NCBI GenBank assembly: GCA_029255685.2
Contig: CM055314.2
Location: 69,700,815 to 69,764,814, forward strand
Direction: 5' to 3'
Length of the DNA: 64,000 nucleotides
Source of the DNA: Silene conica
Lineage: Eukaryota; Streptophyta; Magnoliopsida; Caryophyllales; Caryophyllaceae
Positions 12,849 to 26,113 of this stretch are shown piece by piece (position 1 is the first letter of the stretch; every line of letters begins with the position of its first letter). The notes beneath the pieces were generated by a model. The model saw only the letters and a list, made by a program, of their open reading frames with translations, did not search any database and had not been told where the DNA came from. A program made the translations under genes and the position numbers.

Positions 12849-14118
12849 TCATAAGCATTTTCTACCTTCCAATCCACATGTGCGACAAATAAAGCCTTCA
12901 GAATGGATAACTTGCTTACGAACAAATCTCACTTTTTCAAGAGGGGGAATGATATCTACAGAAAAACAAGGCAGGCAAAGTTAGTCAGCATGTAAGAAAT
13001 AAAACTCGATAGCAGCGCCACTGCAAAGGTCTAATATAACAGAAGGCAATATAACAGAAGGCAGAAGGCGGAACTGAAAGGCTGAATATCTTTATGACTT
13101 ACTAGGAGGATAAAGTCGAGGTTCCAAAAGAGAGCAGCTAATCACGTCATCACAGCTATAATGAACTTCAGCAAAAAACAGCTGCACAGGGGATTCAGGG
13201 TCATCCTTGCGCTTGGCCAAGAAGTTGGCGTGGCTAACATACGCGCTTCTTTTTAGAGAGGGCTGGGAATTGATAGGCTTCACGAGGTAATACTCAGCAC
13301 CCTAAGAAATTTCAAAAGTCAAGATACATCCATCAACAACAATACAAGACTTAATCCAAAATGATATGGAGTCGAACATGAATCATCATCTATAAGAATC
13401 AACCAATGATTAATAATAAAACGAAATCAGAGAAAAGAGAAACAGATTTTAAAGCATTAAACTCATATTATGGTTAAACCCAAAACAAAGAGGCGGTTGA
13501 GGGAAGAAGACGAACCTCATTCCTTCTATTGTAGTCTGCTAATCCCAAAGCTGCACATTGGAGACGACGGTAACTTATCCAGAGTGACTTGTGCGCATCA
13601 GGCGAATTCTTCAGCTTAGGAAGCATGTCCATGATGCGAGTGACGCACAAGTGTCCTTCCTCCGTGAATGCATCACTCCAATCTACCTTAAGCCTAATGT
13701 TTGTATAACACCAAATACACGCAGGTATGTTAGTCACAACAACGCAGATCCAAAAGATTACAATGCATAAACTTATAAACAGTTACAAAGCAAAGTTTCG
13801 GCTTTAGAGAATTTTAATTTGTTCCAAATCCGTCAAACTCAACTTTGTCAACTAAACAAGGGAATTCCCCACACGCCAGTTCCGTCTGTCCAAACATAGG
13901 TTACTGTTATGGACATAACCACATCATAAGACGAATCAACACTAGTAAAAGCTGAAACTGGCGACAAATAATAGTAAGAAGCACAAAGCAATCAATCATC
14001 TGCTAAATAATATTACAACTGCTATGGTTTAATCGAATCAATCGGGACAGATGTGTATACTGCATACATTCATGCATACATACATACATTCATACATACG
14101 ACATACATACATACATAA

Positions 14119-14149
<31 letters not shown>

Positions 14150-14711
14150 CATACATACATACATACATACATACATACATACATACATACGAGAAGAGCA
14201 TTAGAAGAAGTAGTATAATCGAGATGAAAAAACATACAAGTTACTAATCCAGTTACGATCAACTTTAGCAAAACCTTGCTTCTGCTTGGCATTGCCATTC
14301 ACCTTGTCATCAATGGCTTTGAGATCAACTCCCAACCTGAATTTAACATAATTACATATACTTGGATAACTTTTGCATAGAAACGTCGAAACAGAAAAAT
14401 AAAATTCACATACAGATCAAGAATTTTAGCCATATGAGGATCGCGAGGAACAAAAGTACGCCTTCTACTGCTGCGGTTTTTACCACCGCAAACATCCTTA
14501 CTTTTGCGGTTTTTGTTGGATATAGGACTGTAATTCAATAATTAATGTAAAATAAGATGAAGAAACCAAAACAAACCCTAATTAATTGAGATGAAGAAAC
14601 CAAAACAAACCCTAATTAATTGAGATGAAAAAAATAAAGCAAAAGCAAAGGAAGGAAGGATACAAACTTGATTGTCAAGTTTCCGATGTCAGGGAGGGGC
14701 GTGGAAGCCAT
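12849..14711 (-). CDS. Six-exon gene for a DUF3615-like protein (246 aa)
   Basis: Six exons join in consistent phase: 14711-14668, 14527-14414, 14336-14238, 13693-13516, 13301-13103, 12955-12849. They sum to 741 nt, or 246 codons plus TGA. All introns are GT/AG (donors GTATGT, GTATGT, GTTCGT and GTAAGT among them). Exon 1 starts MASTPLPDIGNLTI; exon 2 is basic (KNRSSRRRTFVPRDPH); exon 4 carries WISYRRLQCAALGLADYNRR; exon 5 carries AYVSHANFLAKRKDD, VQLFFAEVHYSCDDVISCSL and LEPRLYPP. The FLAK...FFAEV...VISC..LEP pattern resembles the plant domain of unknown function DUF3615, ending in a CxxC (FICRTCGLEG). The biochemical role is unknown. The last exon might instead splice at GGAAG/GTAGAA. No stop or frameshift was found, unlike every other gene piece here. 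Confidence 0.72.
14061..14190. repeat. (ACAT)n microsatellite in intron 3
   Basis: An imperfect then perfect run of ACAT/CATA tetranucleotides lies inside the third intron of the DUF3615-like gene. Confidence 0.95.
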
Positions 14712-14810
14712 GGCAATAGCCGGAAGGTCATCCATTAATTGAAGTTTTGCCGGTTTCGATATCACAGAAACAAATACAGATAATGATTGATTCTCAAGTT
14801 TTGCCGCGTC

Positions 14811-14818
14811 ATTATATA
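14811..14818 (-). promoter_or_regulatory. Candidate TATA box for the minus-strand gene
   Basis: On the minus strand TATATAAT sits about 100 bp upstream of the ATG at 14711. That spacing is usual for a plant core promoter with a short 5' UTR. It is inferred from sequence only. Confidence 0.45.
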
Positions 14819-14829
14819 TCTATACCTAT

Positions 14830-15879
14830 CTATCGAGAAAACCCCCAATTTGTTATATTTGTCCAAGGACGGGATTCCTAAATACGGACTTGTACTAGAC
14901 CGACTCGTAAAGCCCGTCTCATATCCTGGCCGGGCACGGGCATCCTACCCTGAGCCCGGCCTGGCCCACCCTCACCCACATATTGTCCGGTTGTTTGGTG
15001 GCCCCGCTCAAAAAATTGCATCGTTTTATTCGGGTGGTTGGGCAGTGGGTACTTCCAATTACTCTTTTTTTATTTGGGTTTTAACCTTTTAGTTATTGAA
15101 GGACGTAATTTTTGCGCAGTTAGCCTTATTCGTGGACCTGGAAGGTACCTTGTGATATTCTTCTCTAATATTATGGCCGAACTTTCATCTTTCATTGAAG
15201 TAAAATATTTTTATTGTTTTAGACCAATAAAGTAGCTAACTTTATATCCAATTTGGGATATTCCAGTCCTCAAAGTGGGTTGAAAACTTTCGGTCTCCTT
15301 CCTCATCAGAATTTATAAGATAAGCTGATCCTAATTTAAGGGATCCTAAAAACAAAGGGATATACTTTGTAGTTCATAGTCATCTCAGAAATCCCTTTAG
15401 ATGGGTAGACGGGGTGATACGATTTTGGATACCGATTAGTTGGAGGCGGGTCCAGAGTTTGAGTCAAGTAATAGTAGTACAGTCCAAAATTAGACATAAG
15501 ATTAGATTAGTTAGTTGCTAGATTAAAATTATGCTTAGTATTTTATTTGTTTTATTTAATTCATACAAGAGTCTTGTCTAAGACGGTAGCTATTTAAGTA
15601 GAATATTGTATGTTATTTTTATTAATTCAAGATATATTCAAAGACATAGATTGTGTGCAATTATGCAACCCAAATGCGACGAGTTTTGATCCAACATTTG
15701 TCACTGTTTAACGCGTCTTCAAACAATAATCCAAATTATAATCAATATATGGACACCCTGAGTACGTGAGGTACTTGGATGAGTACGACGTACTCGGTCT
15801 AGTACCCTCGATAGTTGGCCGAGTACCCGGTCCGTTTTCGGTTCCGCGAGATGTTAATTAAGGATTCGGGATCATTCTT
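14830..15879. other. No gene; possible LTR remnant
   Basis: A GC-rich patch (about 14925-14990) is followed by an AT-rich region. From 15416 (TGATACGATTTTGG) onward the style resembles an LTR, with CTATTTAAG and ATTAATTCAAG stretches. I could not find a matching end or target duplication, so no element is claimed. Confidence 0.3.
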
Positions 15880-16572
15880 CACTAGTAGAAAAAGTCTCAT
15901 TGACATCGCTTTTTTTAACCCATTTACATCGCTTTTTGGCGATGTATCTGGGGGCGACATTTAGAGTATTTTTTTCTTTGCATCATTTCTAAAACCGATG
16001 TAAATAGTATACCATTAACATCGATTATAATTGAAAAGCGATGTTAATAGCATACCATTAACATCGGTTATAAGTGAAAAGCGATGTTAATAGTGCACCA
16101 TTAAAATCGGTTATAAGTAAAACCGATGTTAACGAAATTTAATAACATCGGTTTTGGTGTGGAACCGATGTAAACATCAACCTTATTTACATCATTTATG
16201 GACTAAAACCGATGTAAATAGGTATTTTTTTAATTAAAAAAAAATGACATTTGAGGTGTGGAAAACACCACAAATGAGAGCTGTAATCAATTAAAAAAAT
16301 ATATATATTCCCAAAACCCATAATTTATAAATATACTCTAAATTATAATAAACGTGTTTTCAACATAAATATTCTTAGATCGATACAAAAGAATACTTGT
16401 ACAACACTTCCGACTAAATAATGATAGTAAGATACAAAACGCAAAAAAAAACTAATATAATACGAGTAGTGTAATACACCTATATTGTTCCATATATTTG
16501 ACCTCCATCTAACTAGCGTTAAGTTTCCAGCTTGGAAAGGCTCACAATTCATCCAGCTTAATATGAATATTG

Positions 16573-17290
16573 CAGAAGAGAAGCACCGCGGATCACATTT
16601 ACATAAAAAACAAGGACTGGTTCAATTATTTTCCCCATCCAGCTTCTAGTTGGTATTGGCGGGAAATCTGTCAAGTTAAGGAATTTTTGCAGCGACCTGC
16701 ATACACAAGCAATGGGAAAATATTCCGGGGAAAGAGTCCTCTATTGCAAAGGGGGTATGATTACATAAGGAGCAAAAGCAATAAGAATCAATGGCATATT
16801 CAAGTCTGGAATAAGTGGAGCTTGCCTAAACATAACTTCATAGCTTGGATTCATCGGCATAATAACATGAATACAAAAGAGAGACTGCATAAATTATGGA
16901 TTACCGAATATAATACTTGATGTATCTGTGACATCGCTCCTGAGCCTATGTATCACCTTTTTTTTCCTGTGAATATAGCAGAAGGATAATTAATATAGTT
17001 GAGGGTTGCTCATCCTCTATACGACTTGTCTTATTGGAGAAATAGAACAGGAGGTTTGGATATTCATAATAACCTGACAAACGCTCTCATCAATATCTGC
17101 TTATATATACCATATCTGGAATCAAAGGAATCAGAATTATGCTGAAATGACCCTTATACACCTGAGGAAAATATCTAATATGATTTTTGCAGAAGAGAAG
17201 CTCAGGATTCAGATCTGCTTGACACATGAATTGAAAGGAGACACTCGGTGGTTGCAAGCATTACTGGCAAAAGAGACTGGAAAAGTTTGA
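16573..17290 (+). pseudogene. LINE ORF2 C-terminal remnant inside the CACTA
   Basis: The reading runs IYIKNKDWFNYFPHP, SSWYWREICQVKEFL, WSLPKHNFIAWIHRH, a stop, CICDIAPEPMYHLFF and later IYHIWNQRNQNYAE. This is the zf-RVT end of an L1-type LINE, related to the copies at 55040 and 56252 but much more diverged, with several stops. Confidence 0.75.
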
Positions 17291-17902
17291 AGGTTGGGGA
17301 AGGGAAGAAGAGGAGGACACCAGCTTGCAGGTTGGGGAATGAAGAAGACGTTTCAGATCTATCTGAATTTTTTTCTTCTTGTTTTGATTGCTGATGGTTT
17401 GTAGTAGGTGGGCTTAGTTTAGGCCTTTTGTCATTTTAGGCCTTTTATCAGTGAAGTTACATGTTGCTGGGTACATTGTCTGCATTCTAAATCTTATAAA
17501 TTACTCCATTCATCCCATTTATATATTACGATGTTCATATGACCACATTGACATTGATGTCGTAACTCGTAACTAGTAGATTTTCGAAGTCTAGATAACC
17601 AAACAATAGACAAATATTTCAGAAGGGCGCCACAGTTCGGACTATCAATGCACCTATATAACCAAATGAGAAAGAATTACCATTATTAGTTCAGTTCACA
17701 AGGCATCTTTCGCAATGAGCAAGGTCCAAAGACCGTGATGGAAATGGCAGCCTATATGTAATGGAACTGAACACATTACCAATGAATTGTTTGCCAGGTG
17801 TGAGTCGGTCTGAGACTATCTTAGACCCACACAAGATATTTGTAACCGAGTTTGAATATGTCAAAAGCATTAATAAAAGGAGAAACCTTGCAAAATGCAT
17901 AC

Positions 17903-18023
17903 CTGTTGGAGTGTACTGAGGGAGGGATGCCAAGATGGAGCCTCCGAACCAAACACTGTATTTTCTTTCTGGTGGTGCCACCACCTTAATCTTCATGCTG
18001 CTGGGAGCTTTATCAGTAATTTC
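17903..18023 (-). pseudogene. Captured actin exon fragment
   Basis: The minus strand reads [15 protein letters not shown], then [19 protein letters not shown]. This is the highly conserved C-terminal block of plant actin, with small changes. After SILASL the sequence departs (PQYTPTG) and ends at a good splice donor (CAG/GTATGC). A stop lies two codons upstream of the homology, so it does not encode actin. It is a transduplicated piece held by the CACTA element. Confidence 0.82.
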
Positions 18024-18189
18024 GCATTAAGCAATGTGATCAGTCGAACTGAAAATGTCGGTCAATTTTCTGTTCATATACAAAGCAAATACAAACAGAA
18101 ATACTATTCGATACTATTTGTCGGGTATAGCCAATCCTAAGCGTTTGCAAACATGAGCTTTACCGGACTGGTAGCTATTATGAGTATAT

Positions 18190-18262
18190 GACGGGTCAAT
18201 GACTACTAACCACAATAAGCTACCATTCCATGTTACATCGGACGCAAGCAGCACAAAATCCT
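18190..18262 (-). pseudogene. Possible second captured exon, unidentified
   Basis: On the minus strand, after a CAG, the sequence reads DFVLLASDVTWNGSLLWL then VVIDPSYTH without a stop. It looks exon-like and lies upstream of the actin piece on the same strand. I do not recognise the family. Confidence 0.3.
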
Positions 18263-19119
18263 GCAGAAAACTGTCTCATATAAGAACATCATAATTATTT
18301 GCAATTCATATAATTAATTGAGGTCTGCAACTGATTCTCCAATATAGTATCGTGACTCTATGGGGATGCTGATCCCGACAACTGGTAATGGCCATTCTAA
18401 AAAAAAAAAAGTCTCTTACAGAGCACAGAAAACTACAATGACCAATTTCTGTAACGGTACATCAGAGGGAGAGAAGATCCTAACTCTTCATGCGGTTTGT
18501 TCTCAAACGGGTTATATACTCTGTAGTAGTTTCTGATAAATTTGTAGCTTGAATAGTAGCTTCATGAGACATAGTAGCTTGAATAGCTACAGTAAATTCT
18601 CATACTTGGTAATATAATGAATAAATTTTCGCAACCAGGCAAAACTAGATTCGTCGATACTAAGAATTAGCAAGACATTGAATAGAGAATTAGCAACCTG
18701 GTGAATCAACCAAATAAACTTACAGAGAACTCTGTGATATTGATTCAACAGTAACTTTTGAAAGTTCCCTGTATATACATTATTTTCGAGCATCAGTGCG
18801 TACCTGCGACAATTGCGACAAACAACATAATTAACTCGCTTCATTCATTCCATTTCCATATGTTTATTCAAACTTCTCCACAGCAGTTACCTTCAAAATA
18901 TACACTTCGTATATACTTCCACCACAATCACATATATACTTCATACATAAACAATAATTCCTACCTTCAAAATACACCATTAAAACTTCAGGCATCAAAT
19001 TGAATTGAATTGACTCCAAAAGAAGCATAATTGAATTAAATTGACTCCAAAAGAAGCATAATTGAATTGAATTTACTCCAAATTGAAGAATTAGTTAATT
19101 AAGTAAAAAACACAAACCT

Positions 19120-19262
19120 TAGCCTGAGGAAACTGAAACAATGTTGTGAAGAGGAAGGCGCCTGGTGAAAGTTAACGGCGGCGACGGCGGCGACGGCGGC
19201 GAAGGGTGAACGGCGACGAAAGCGGCGAAGGGTGAAGACGCGGCGAAATTTTATTGGGGTTT
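19120..19262 (-). other. GC-rich first-exon-like segment in the CACTA
   Basis: On the minus strand a run of CGCCG-type repeats is followed by GGCGCCTTCCTC and ends GCTAAG/GTTTGTG, a plausible donor. Its composition differs sharply from the rest of the element. It could be the captured 5' exon of the gene that donated the downstream minus-strand pieces. Confidence 0.4.
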
Positions 19263-19641
19263 TGCGTTTCTAATTGATATAGTTTCCTATCGTAAGGGAA
19301 ACTGGAGTCTGCGTATTTTTGGTTTTTTTATTCTTTTTTCCTTTTTTTTTTTAGGAAATTTGGTTACATCGCTTTAATAGTCGGGAAATAAACGATGTAT
19401 TGTATATATCATCTAAATAGCTTAACATCGGTTTTATTAAAACCGATGCAACTTGAGAAATTAACATCGGTTTTATAACAACCGATGTTAACAACCGATG
19501 TAAATAGTAAATAATTACATAATTAACATCGCTTCTGGTATAAAAACGACGTAATTAGCAAAACTTAGATCAATTACATCGTTTTTAGTATAAAATGATG
19601 TAACAGTAGCGATGTCAATAGCACTTTTTCTACTAGTGCTT

Positions 19642-20147
19642 AAGCATTCCCTATTTCCGTCAAACACAAAAAAAACAGTTTTCTCTCTTGACTAAACCAT
19701 AAACAACTCTAATTAGTATCTCACAAAGGAACTAGTTGCGTCAATCATCCTAGTTCGTGTGTCTTTCGTCGTTAAAGTAAGTTTTATCCTTTAACTCAAT
19801 CAATCGATATCTTAGGGTTTTGTAGTGCCTTAAGTCAGTTGATAATATGAATTTGTATGTTAATTTAGGAGGAGGATTCATGGAGGAACGCTTGTGATTT
19901 GCTTGTCTTGCTAATTGCCTTGAGGTAGAGTCTCTGATGAGTCCATTATTGGTCATTATTTTCCTTGTTTTTCCTTTCATTTTGATCCTGTTTCGTCTCC
20001 GTTTTTGTGTGTCATTGCTTGCTTTTATTTTCGTTGCCTCTATTCATTTGGTTTCCATTTTGTAGGACTTGGCGGGAATGAAGAAACAGGAGGAAACAAG
20101 GCGGTTTTGATGCAAAAAGAGGAGAAAAGGTGAAGAAATGACAAAGA
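19642..20147. other. No gene seen
   Basis: Transposon-like flank of the CACTA insertion. No supported reading frame. Confidence 0.4.
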
Positions 20148-20391
20148 GGGTCCTCAGCCAGTCGGCCGGCAGCCGGTCTGCCGGCTGAGAACCCCATTTT
20201 CAGAAGACAAGGCCAAAAGCATTGAGAAAAGAGGAAGGAGGGTCCTCAGCTAGTTGGCCGGCAGCCGGTCCACCGGCTGGGGACCCTTTCAACACTTGGC
20301 CATTTTTTCAAAGTTGCAAAAGTTTTAGGAACTTCTCATAGGGTCCTCAGCCGGTCCTTGACCGATAGCCGGTTGACCGGCTGAGAACCCC
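20148..20391. repeat. Three repeated palindromic GC-rich units
   Basis: Units at 20148-20195, 20240-20287 and 20341-20391 each start GGGTCCTCAGC and end with its near-inverse (GGCTGAGAACCC, GGCTGGGGACCC, GGCTGAGAACCC). They enclose GGCCGGCAGCCGGTC-like cores. Each can fold into a hairpin of about 11 bp. The style resembles GC-rich repeats inside plant Gypsy LTRs, but no LTR ends were found. Confidence 0.7.
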
Positions 20392-20568
20392 TTCTCAAAT
20401 TTCCGCATTTTCGAGATACTATATAAGCCCATACTTAGAATAGATCTGAAAGGACGCAACATTTTAGCACTAATTTCGAGATAGATTTTCTGCATTCTTT
20501 TCTAGGGTTTCATATTTACTCATTTAATCATTCCATAATTTACTTAATCTTTTAGTTATTCTTACTTA

Positions 20569-20790
20569 GGCCCTGTTCTCTTGGACTGAAACTTAACTGA
20601 ACTGAACTGAACTTATAGGATCTGAACTGAACTGAACTGAACTTATAGGAACTGAACTGAACTTAACTGAACTTATAGGAACTGAACTGAACTGAACTTA
20701 TAGGAACTGAACTTATAGGATCTGAACTAAACTTAACTTATAAGATCTGAACTGAACTTATAAAATCCGAACTTAATTAACTTTATTTTA
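20569..20790 (+). mobile_element. Orphan end of a PIF/Harbinger-like element with CTGAA arrays
   Basis: After TTA the sequence starts GGCCCTGTTCTCTTGG, matching the left terminus of the element at 54163. It then runs into repeated CTGAACTGAACTTATAGG words. The opposite terminus is not found nearby. Confidence 0.55.
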
Positions 20791-20802
20791 ATTTAAATTA
20801 AC

Positions 20803-20862
20803 TATTATTATTATTATTATTATTATTATTTTTTTTTTTTTTTATTATTATAACCGGGAGCC

Positions 20863-20907
<45 letters not shown>

Positions 20908-20959
20908 GTTATTACTGTTGTTATTATTATTATTATTGTTATTGTTGTTGTTGTTGTTG

Positions 20960-20990
<31 letters not shown>
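20803..20990. repeat. (TTA)n-rich microsatellite
   Basis: Long runs of TTA are broken by a T run and TTG units, directly after the CTGAA arrays. Confidence 0.9.
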
Positions 20991-21045
20991 CCAATAGATG
21001 ACAATGATAGAAAAAATAGTCTAAAACACAAGGCAGTTTAAAATA

Positions 21046-21190
21046 TCTATAAAACCTTATTAAAAGGCTGAGCTAAAACGCCAAGTAAAAGCCACGTCAG
21101 CAAAAAATAAAAGCCACATAAGATTACCAAAAAGCCACCTAGCACCCTCTAAAATCCACGTCAACAATCATACATATCAACAATCAACAA
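21046..21190 (+). mobile_element. Candidate Helitron 5' terminal segment
   Basis: After host A the sequence is TCTATAAAACCTTATTAAAAGG followed by GCCACGTCAGC-type words, typical of plant Helitron 5' ends. No 3' hairpin/CTRR partner was found. Confidence 0.35.
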
Positions 21191-21192
21191 TC

Positions 21193-21344
<152 letters not shown>

Positions 21345-21929
21345 GAGGCGGGTTCCGGTGAGTTTGCCATATTCCGTGAGTTACCCCCGCGTATAAATAC
21401 AATTGATCTAAAATTCAACAAGCGCCTAAATTTTCACAATTCTGTTTCAGCTAACAACTCTGTTTTCCCCTTCTCTCTCTCCACCAAATTCCCAAAAAAA
21501 TCCTCAAAAATCAATCGCACAGAAATTCATCAAATCGATCGCACAAAAATCATCAATTCTTTAATTTTTGATTTCAAAATGCACAATTATTAATGTTAAA
21601 ACTCAGTTATTGTATCTAGTAGTTACTTCTTGGAAGTTTTGTAAACTTATATTCTATTTTTGGTGATTTGCAGGTTGAATCAAGATAGACGTGAATAATT
21701 GACGTTCAATGAAAAAAATGATGCATATACCTGGTCTTTTTTGTTAGTTTGATATTATTTAACTTAACAACTCAGTTATTGTAATGTAAAAACTCAGGTA
21801 TAATCTAGAAACTCAAGAATTTGTAGTTATACCAATGTAGAAACTCAGTTATTGTAATGTAGAAACCCAGTTATTGTAATGTAAAACTTTGGTATTTGTA
21901 GTTATTCTATAATATAGAATTTGTAGTTT

Positions 21930-22770
21930 TACAATAACATGTATTATGCAAATACAATAACAGCTATTACGTATTACAATAACAGCTATTATGAATACAA
22001 TAACAGCTACTATGAATTACAATAACAGATATTATGAATACAATAACAACTATTATAAATTACAATAACAACTATTATGAATTACAATAACATGTATTAC
22101 AAAATGGAAAACTGAATACAATAACATGTATTATGAATACAATAACAGCTATTATGAATTACAATAACAGCTATTATGAATACAATAACAGTTATTATGA
22201 ATACAATAACATGTATTACAAAACACAAAACTGAATACAATAACAACTATTATGAATTACAATAACAGCTATTATGAATTACAATAACAGCTATTATGAA
22301 TACAATAACAGATATTACTTTATTATGAATACAATAACACAAAACTGAATACAATAACAGCTATTATGAATTACAATAACAGTTATTATGAATTACAATA
22401 ACAGCTATTATGAATACAATAACACAAAACTGAATACAATAACAGCTATTATGAATTACAATAACAGCTATTATGAATTACAATAACAGCTATTATGAAT
22501 TCCAATAACAACTATTATGAATACAATAACAGCTAATATGAATACAATAACAACTATTATGAATACAATAACAACTATTATGAATACAATAACAGGTATT
22601 ACAAAACACAAAACTGAATACAATAACAGCTACTATGAATTACAATAACAGCTATTATGAATTACAATAACAGCTATTATGAATTACAATAACAGCTATT
22701 ATGAATACAATAACAACTATTATGAATATAATAATAACTATTATGAATACAATAACAGCTATTATTGTAT
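21930..22770. repeat. Minisatellite block 1, ~21-bp units
   Basis: Roughly forty units of the form ATTATGAATACAATAACAGCT, with one-base length variants (GAATTACAATAAC) and interspersed AAAACTGAATACAATAAC variants. Confidence 0.92.
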
Positions 22771-23418
22771 TACTTTAACCGTGTTATTCTATTATTAAAA
22801 CTCAATTATTGTATCCTTTATTTACTTCTGGTAACTTATATTTTGTTTTTTGGTGATTTGCAGGTTGAATTAAGATAGACGTGAATAATTGACGTTCAAT
22901 GGAGAAATTGATGTATATGCTTGGTCATTGTTTGTTAGTTTTCAGCTTGTTTAATTGAGTAACTCAGTTATTTTAATGTAGAAACTCGGTTATTGTAATG
23001 TAGAAACTCAAAACTTAATTATTGTAATGTAGAAACTCAATTATTGTAATGCAAAACTATGATATTTGTAGTTATTGTAATGTAGTAATTTAGTTATTAT
23101 AATGAGTAAATCGTATTATTGTATTGAAGTGGAACTCAAATATATTCAAATTTCTAACTTGTGCTTGTTTTTATCTTATTTAATTGAATAACTAGTCATT
23201 TTCATTGAATAATAAATGAGTTTGGTTAATGCAGTGACAAAATCTGAAAATCTGAATAATAATATATAACAAGGTTAAAAAACAACCTACTTTCATTATA
23301 TAACTATTTTGACTTCATCATATTGATACACTTAAGCATCTCCAACAATCTATGCATCTTTATCATTACATCTAAGAATTTTAAACAATGCATTTAACAA
23401 CAGTAACAATCCGTAACG

Positions 23419-23551
<133 letters not shown>

Positions 23552-23864
23552 CAATGCTACATCTAAAAGTATTTCTTCCCGACGAGAACCATGTGTTGTC
23601 GGTGTTTTCACCATTCTTCCGCCGATATTTATTCCCGCCGAAAACGATGACTTGTTTATTGATGAGGGCTGAACCAGTAGAAAGCGAACGGTCACTAAAA
23701 GAAATAAAAACAAAAAAGCGTAAATTTAAAATAACTATGCAACCAAAATACAATAATCTCATATAAGTATTGAAATAACCATAATAACATTATAAAATAA
23801 TTAGATATTCTAGAGAAATAAACAATATATACAACAACTATGACTCTAGAAGTAAACAATACAA

Positions 23865-24840
23865 TAACAGATTTTATACAATACAATAACAGATTTTATA
23901 CAATACAATAACAGGGTATAAACAATACAATAACAGCTATTATGAATTACAATAACAACTATTATGAATACAATAACAGCTATTATGAATACAATAACAG
24001 CTATGGATCTTAAAATAACTCAGTGTAATACAATAAATAGCAATACAATAACATCTATTATGAATTACAATAACAGGTATTACAAATGGAAAACTGAATA
24101 CAATAACATGTATTATGCAATACAATAACAGCTATTATGAATACAATAATAGCTATTATGAATTACAATAACAGATATTACAAAAATGGAAAACTGAATA
24201 CAATAACATGTATTATGCAATACAATAACAACTATTATAAATTACAATAACAACTATTATGAATACAATAACAGCTATTATGAATTACAATAACAGGTAT
24301 TACAAAATGGAAAACTGAATACAATAACATGTATTATGCAATACAATAACAGCTATTATGAATACAATAACAGCTATTATGAATTACAATAACAATTATT
24401 ACAAAATGGAAAACTGAATACAATAACATGTATTATGCAATACAATAACAACTATTATGAATTACAATAACAGCTATTATAAATACAATAACAGCTATTA
24501 TGAATACAATAACAGCTATTATGAATCTGAACTCATTACAATAACCGACTTAAACCATTACAAAACTGACTTAAACCATTACAATAACTATTTGAATACA
24601 TTACAATAACTGTCTGAACTCATTACAATAACTGACTTAAACCATTACAATAACTGACTTAAACCATTACAATAACTATCTGAATACATTACAATAACAG
24701 TCTGAATTCATTACAATAACTGAGTTAAACCATTACAATAACTGACTTAACCATTACAATAACTATCTGAATACATTACAATAACAGTCTGAACTCATTA
24801 CAATAACTGAGTTAAACCATTACAATAACTGTCTAAAAAC
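23865..24840. repeat. Minisatellite block 2, ~21-bp units
   Basis: The block begins with the GAATACAATAACAGCTATTAT type. From about 24530 it changes to CATTACAATAACTGA with AAACCATTACAATAAC units, the inverse of motifs found near the left end of the element. Confidence 0.9.
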
Positions 24841-25519
24841 AAATCCAATTGAAACCCTAAAATAAGTGAAATCCAATTGAAAACGACTAATTGAACTACA
24901 TAATGCAACCGGCTGAATAAATTGAAGAAAACAAATACAAGAACACCGCAATTTCAAGTAAAAACACAACTACATAAACGAAAATTTTAAAAAAATTGAC
25001 GAAAATGAAAGAAGGAAGATGAAAACCCTAAAATTATGTGAAAACAAATAAAAAATGTAATGCAACAACACACAAAGACACTAATTGAACTACATAATGA
25101 AAAACACTGCTCAAAATTGAAGAATAACAACAGAAAACACAGCAAAAATCAACTTAAAAAACCTACAAAATAGCGAAAATATAAGAAAAACGAAATCAAC
25201 AGTTTTACTGGAGAAAGAATGCGAAAAATTACCTGAATATGAACGGATTAGCGACGAAAATGAGCGAACAAATCGACGAAGAAAAGATGAGCAAGATGAT
25301 GGAGGTTTTACTGGAGAAGAAGAAGGTTTTGCTGTAGAATTATGGAGGTTTTACAGTCAGTTGAGGAGTTGAAAAGAGGGGAAAAAAGAAGTGAGGGGTG
25401 AAATTTGGGGTTTTTATATGAATTATGAGATAATCTCAGCCACTAATCTCAACTAAAAATGGATGGTCCAGATTCAAAGGTGTAACTCACCAAATATACC
25501 CCAACTCATATGATCCTAC

Positions 25520-25870
<351 letters not shown>

Positions 25871-26113
25871 TTAATTTTGTATATTAAATATATTGTTGAT
25901 GAGTCATATTTACATACACTTTTATGCTTCCCCTTAGATGTTTTTGAGATGGTTTGTGATATTATATGACATTTTATATGCCGTTTTTGTGAGATTGTCG
26001 ATACTTCCCCTTTTTATGTTTTAATGCAGGATGAGTGCATTTGCGGTCATTTGTATTACTTATAGCCGTTTAAAAGGGTATGTTTTACTTATAGCCGTCA
26101 TTTGTACTTGTAG

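Larger units (their letters stand above)
15880..19638. mobile_element. Complete non-autonomous CACTA (EnSpm) transposon
   Basis: The element begins CACTAGTAGAAAAAGT and ends with the inverse, ACTTTTTCTACTAGTG. Its 3-bp target duplication CTT (15877-15879 and 19639-19641) is diagnostic of CACTA elements. Subterminal regions (15905-16215 and 19365-19620) hold many copies of ACATCGGTT / AACCGATGT in both orientations, the expected transposase-binding repeats. No TNP2-like transposase frame is present in 3.76 kb, so mobility would need one supplied in trans. The interior carries a LINE piece and an actin exon. Confidence 0.95.

Noticed and set aside
15416-15760. Solo LTR starting TGATACGATT
   Set aside because: No matching CA end with target duplication was found.
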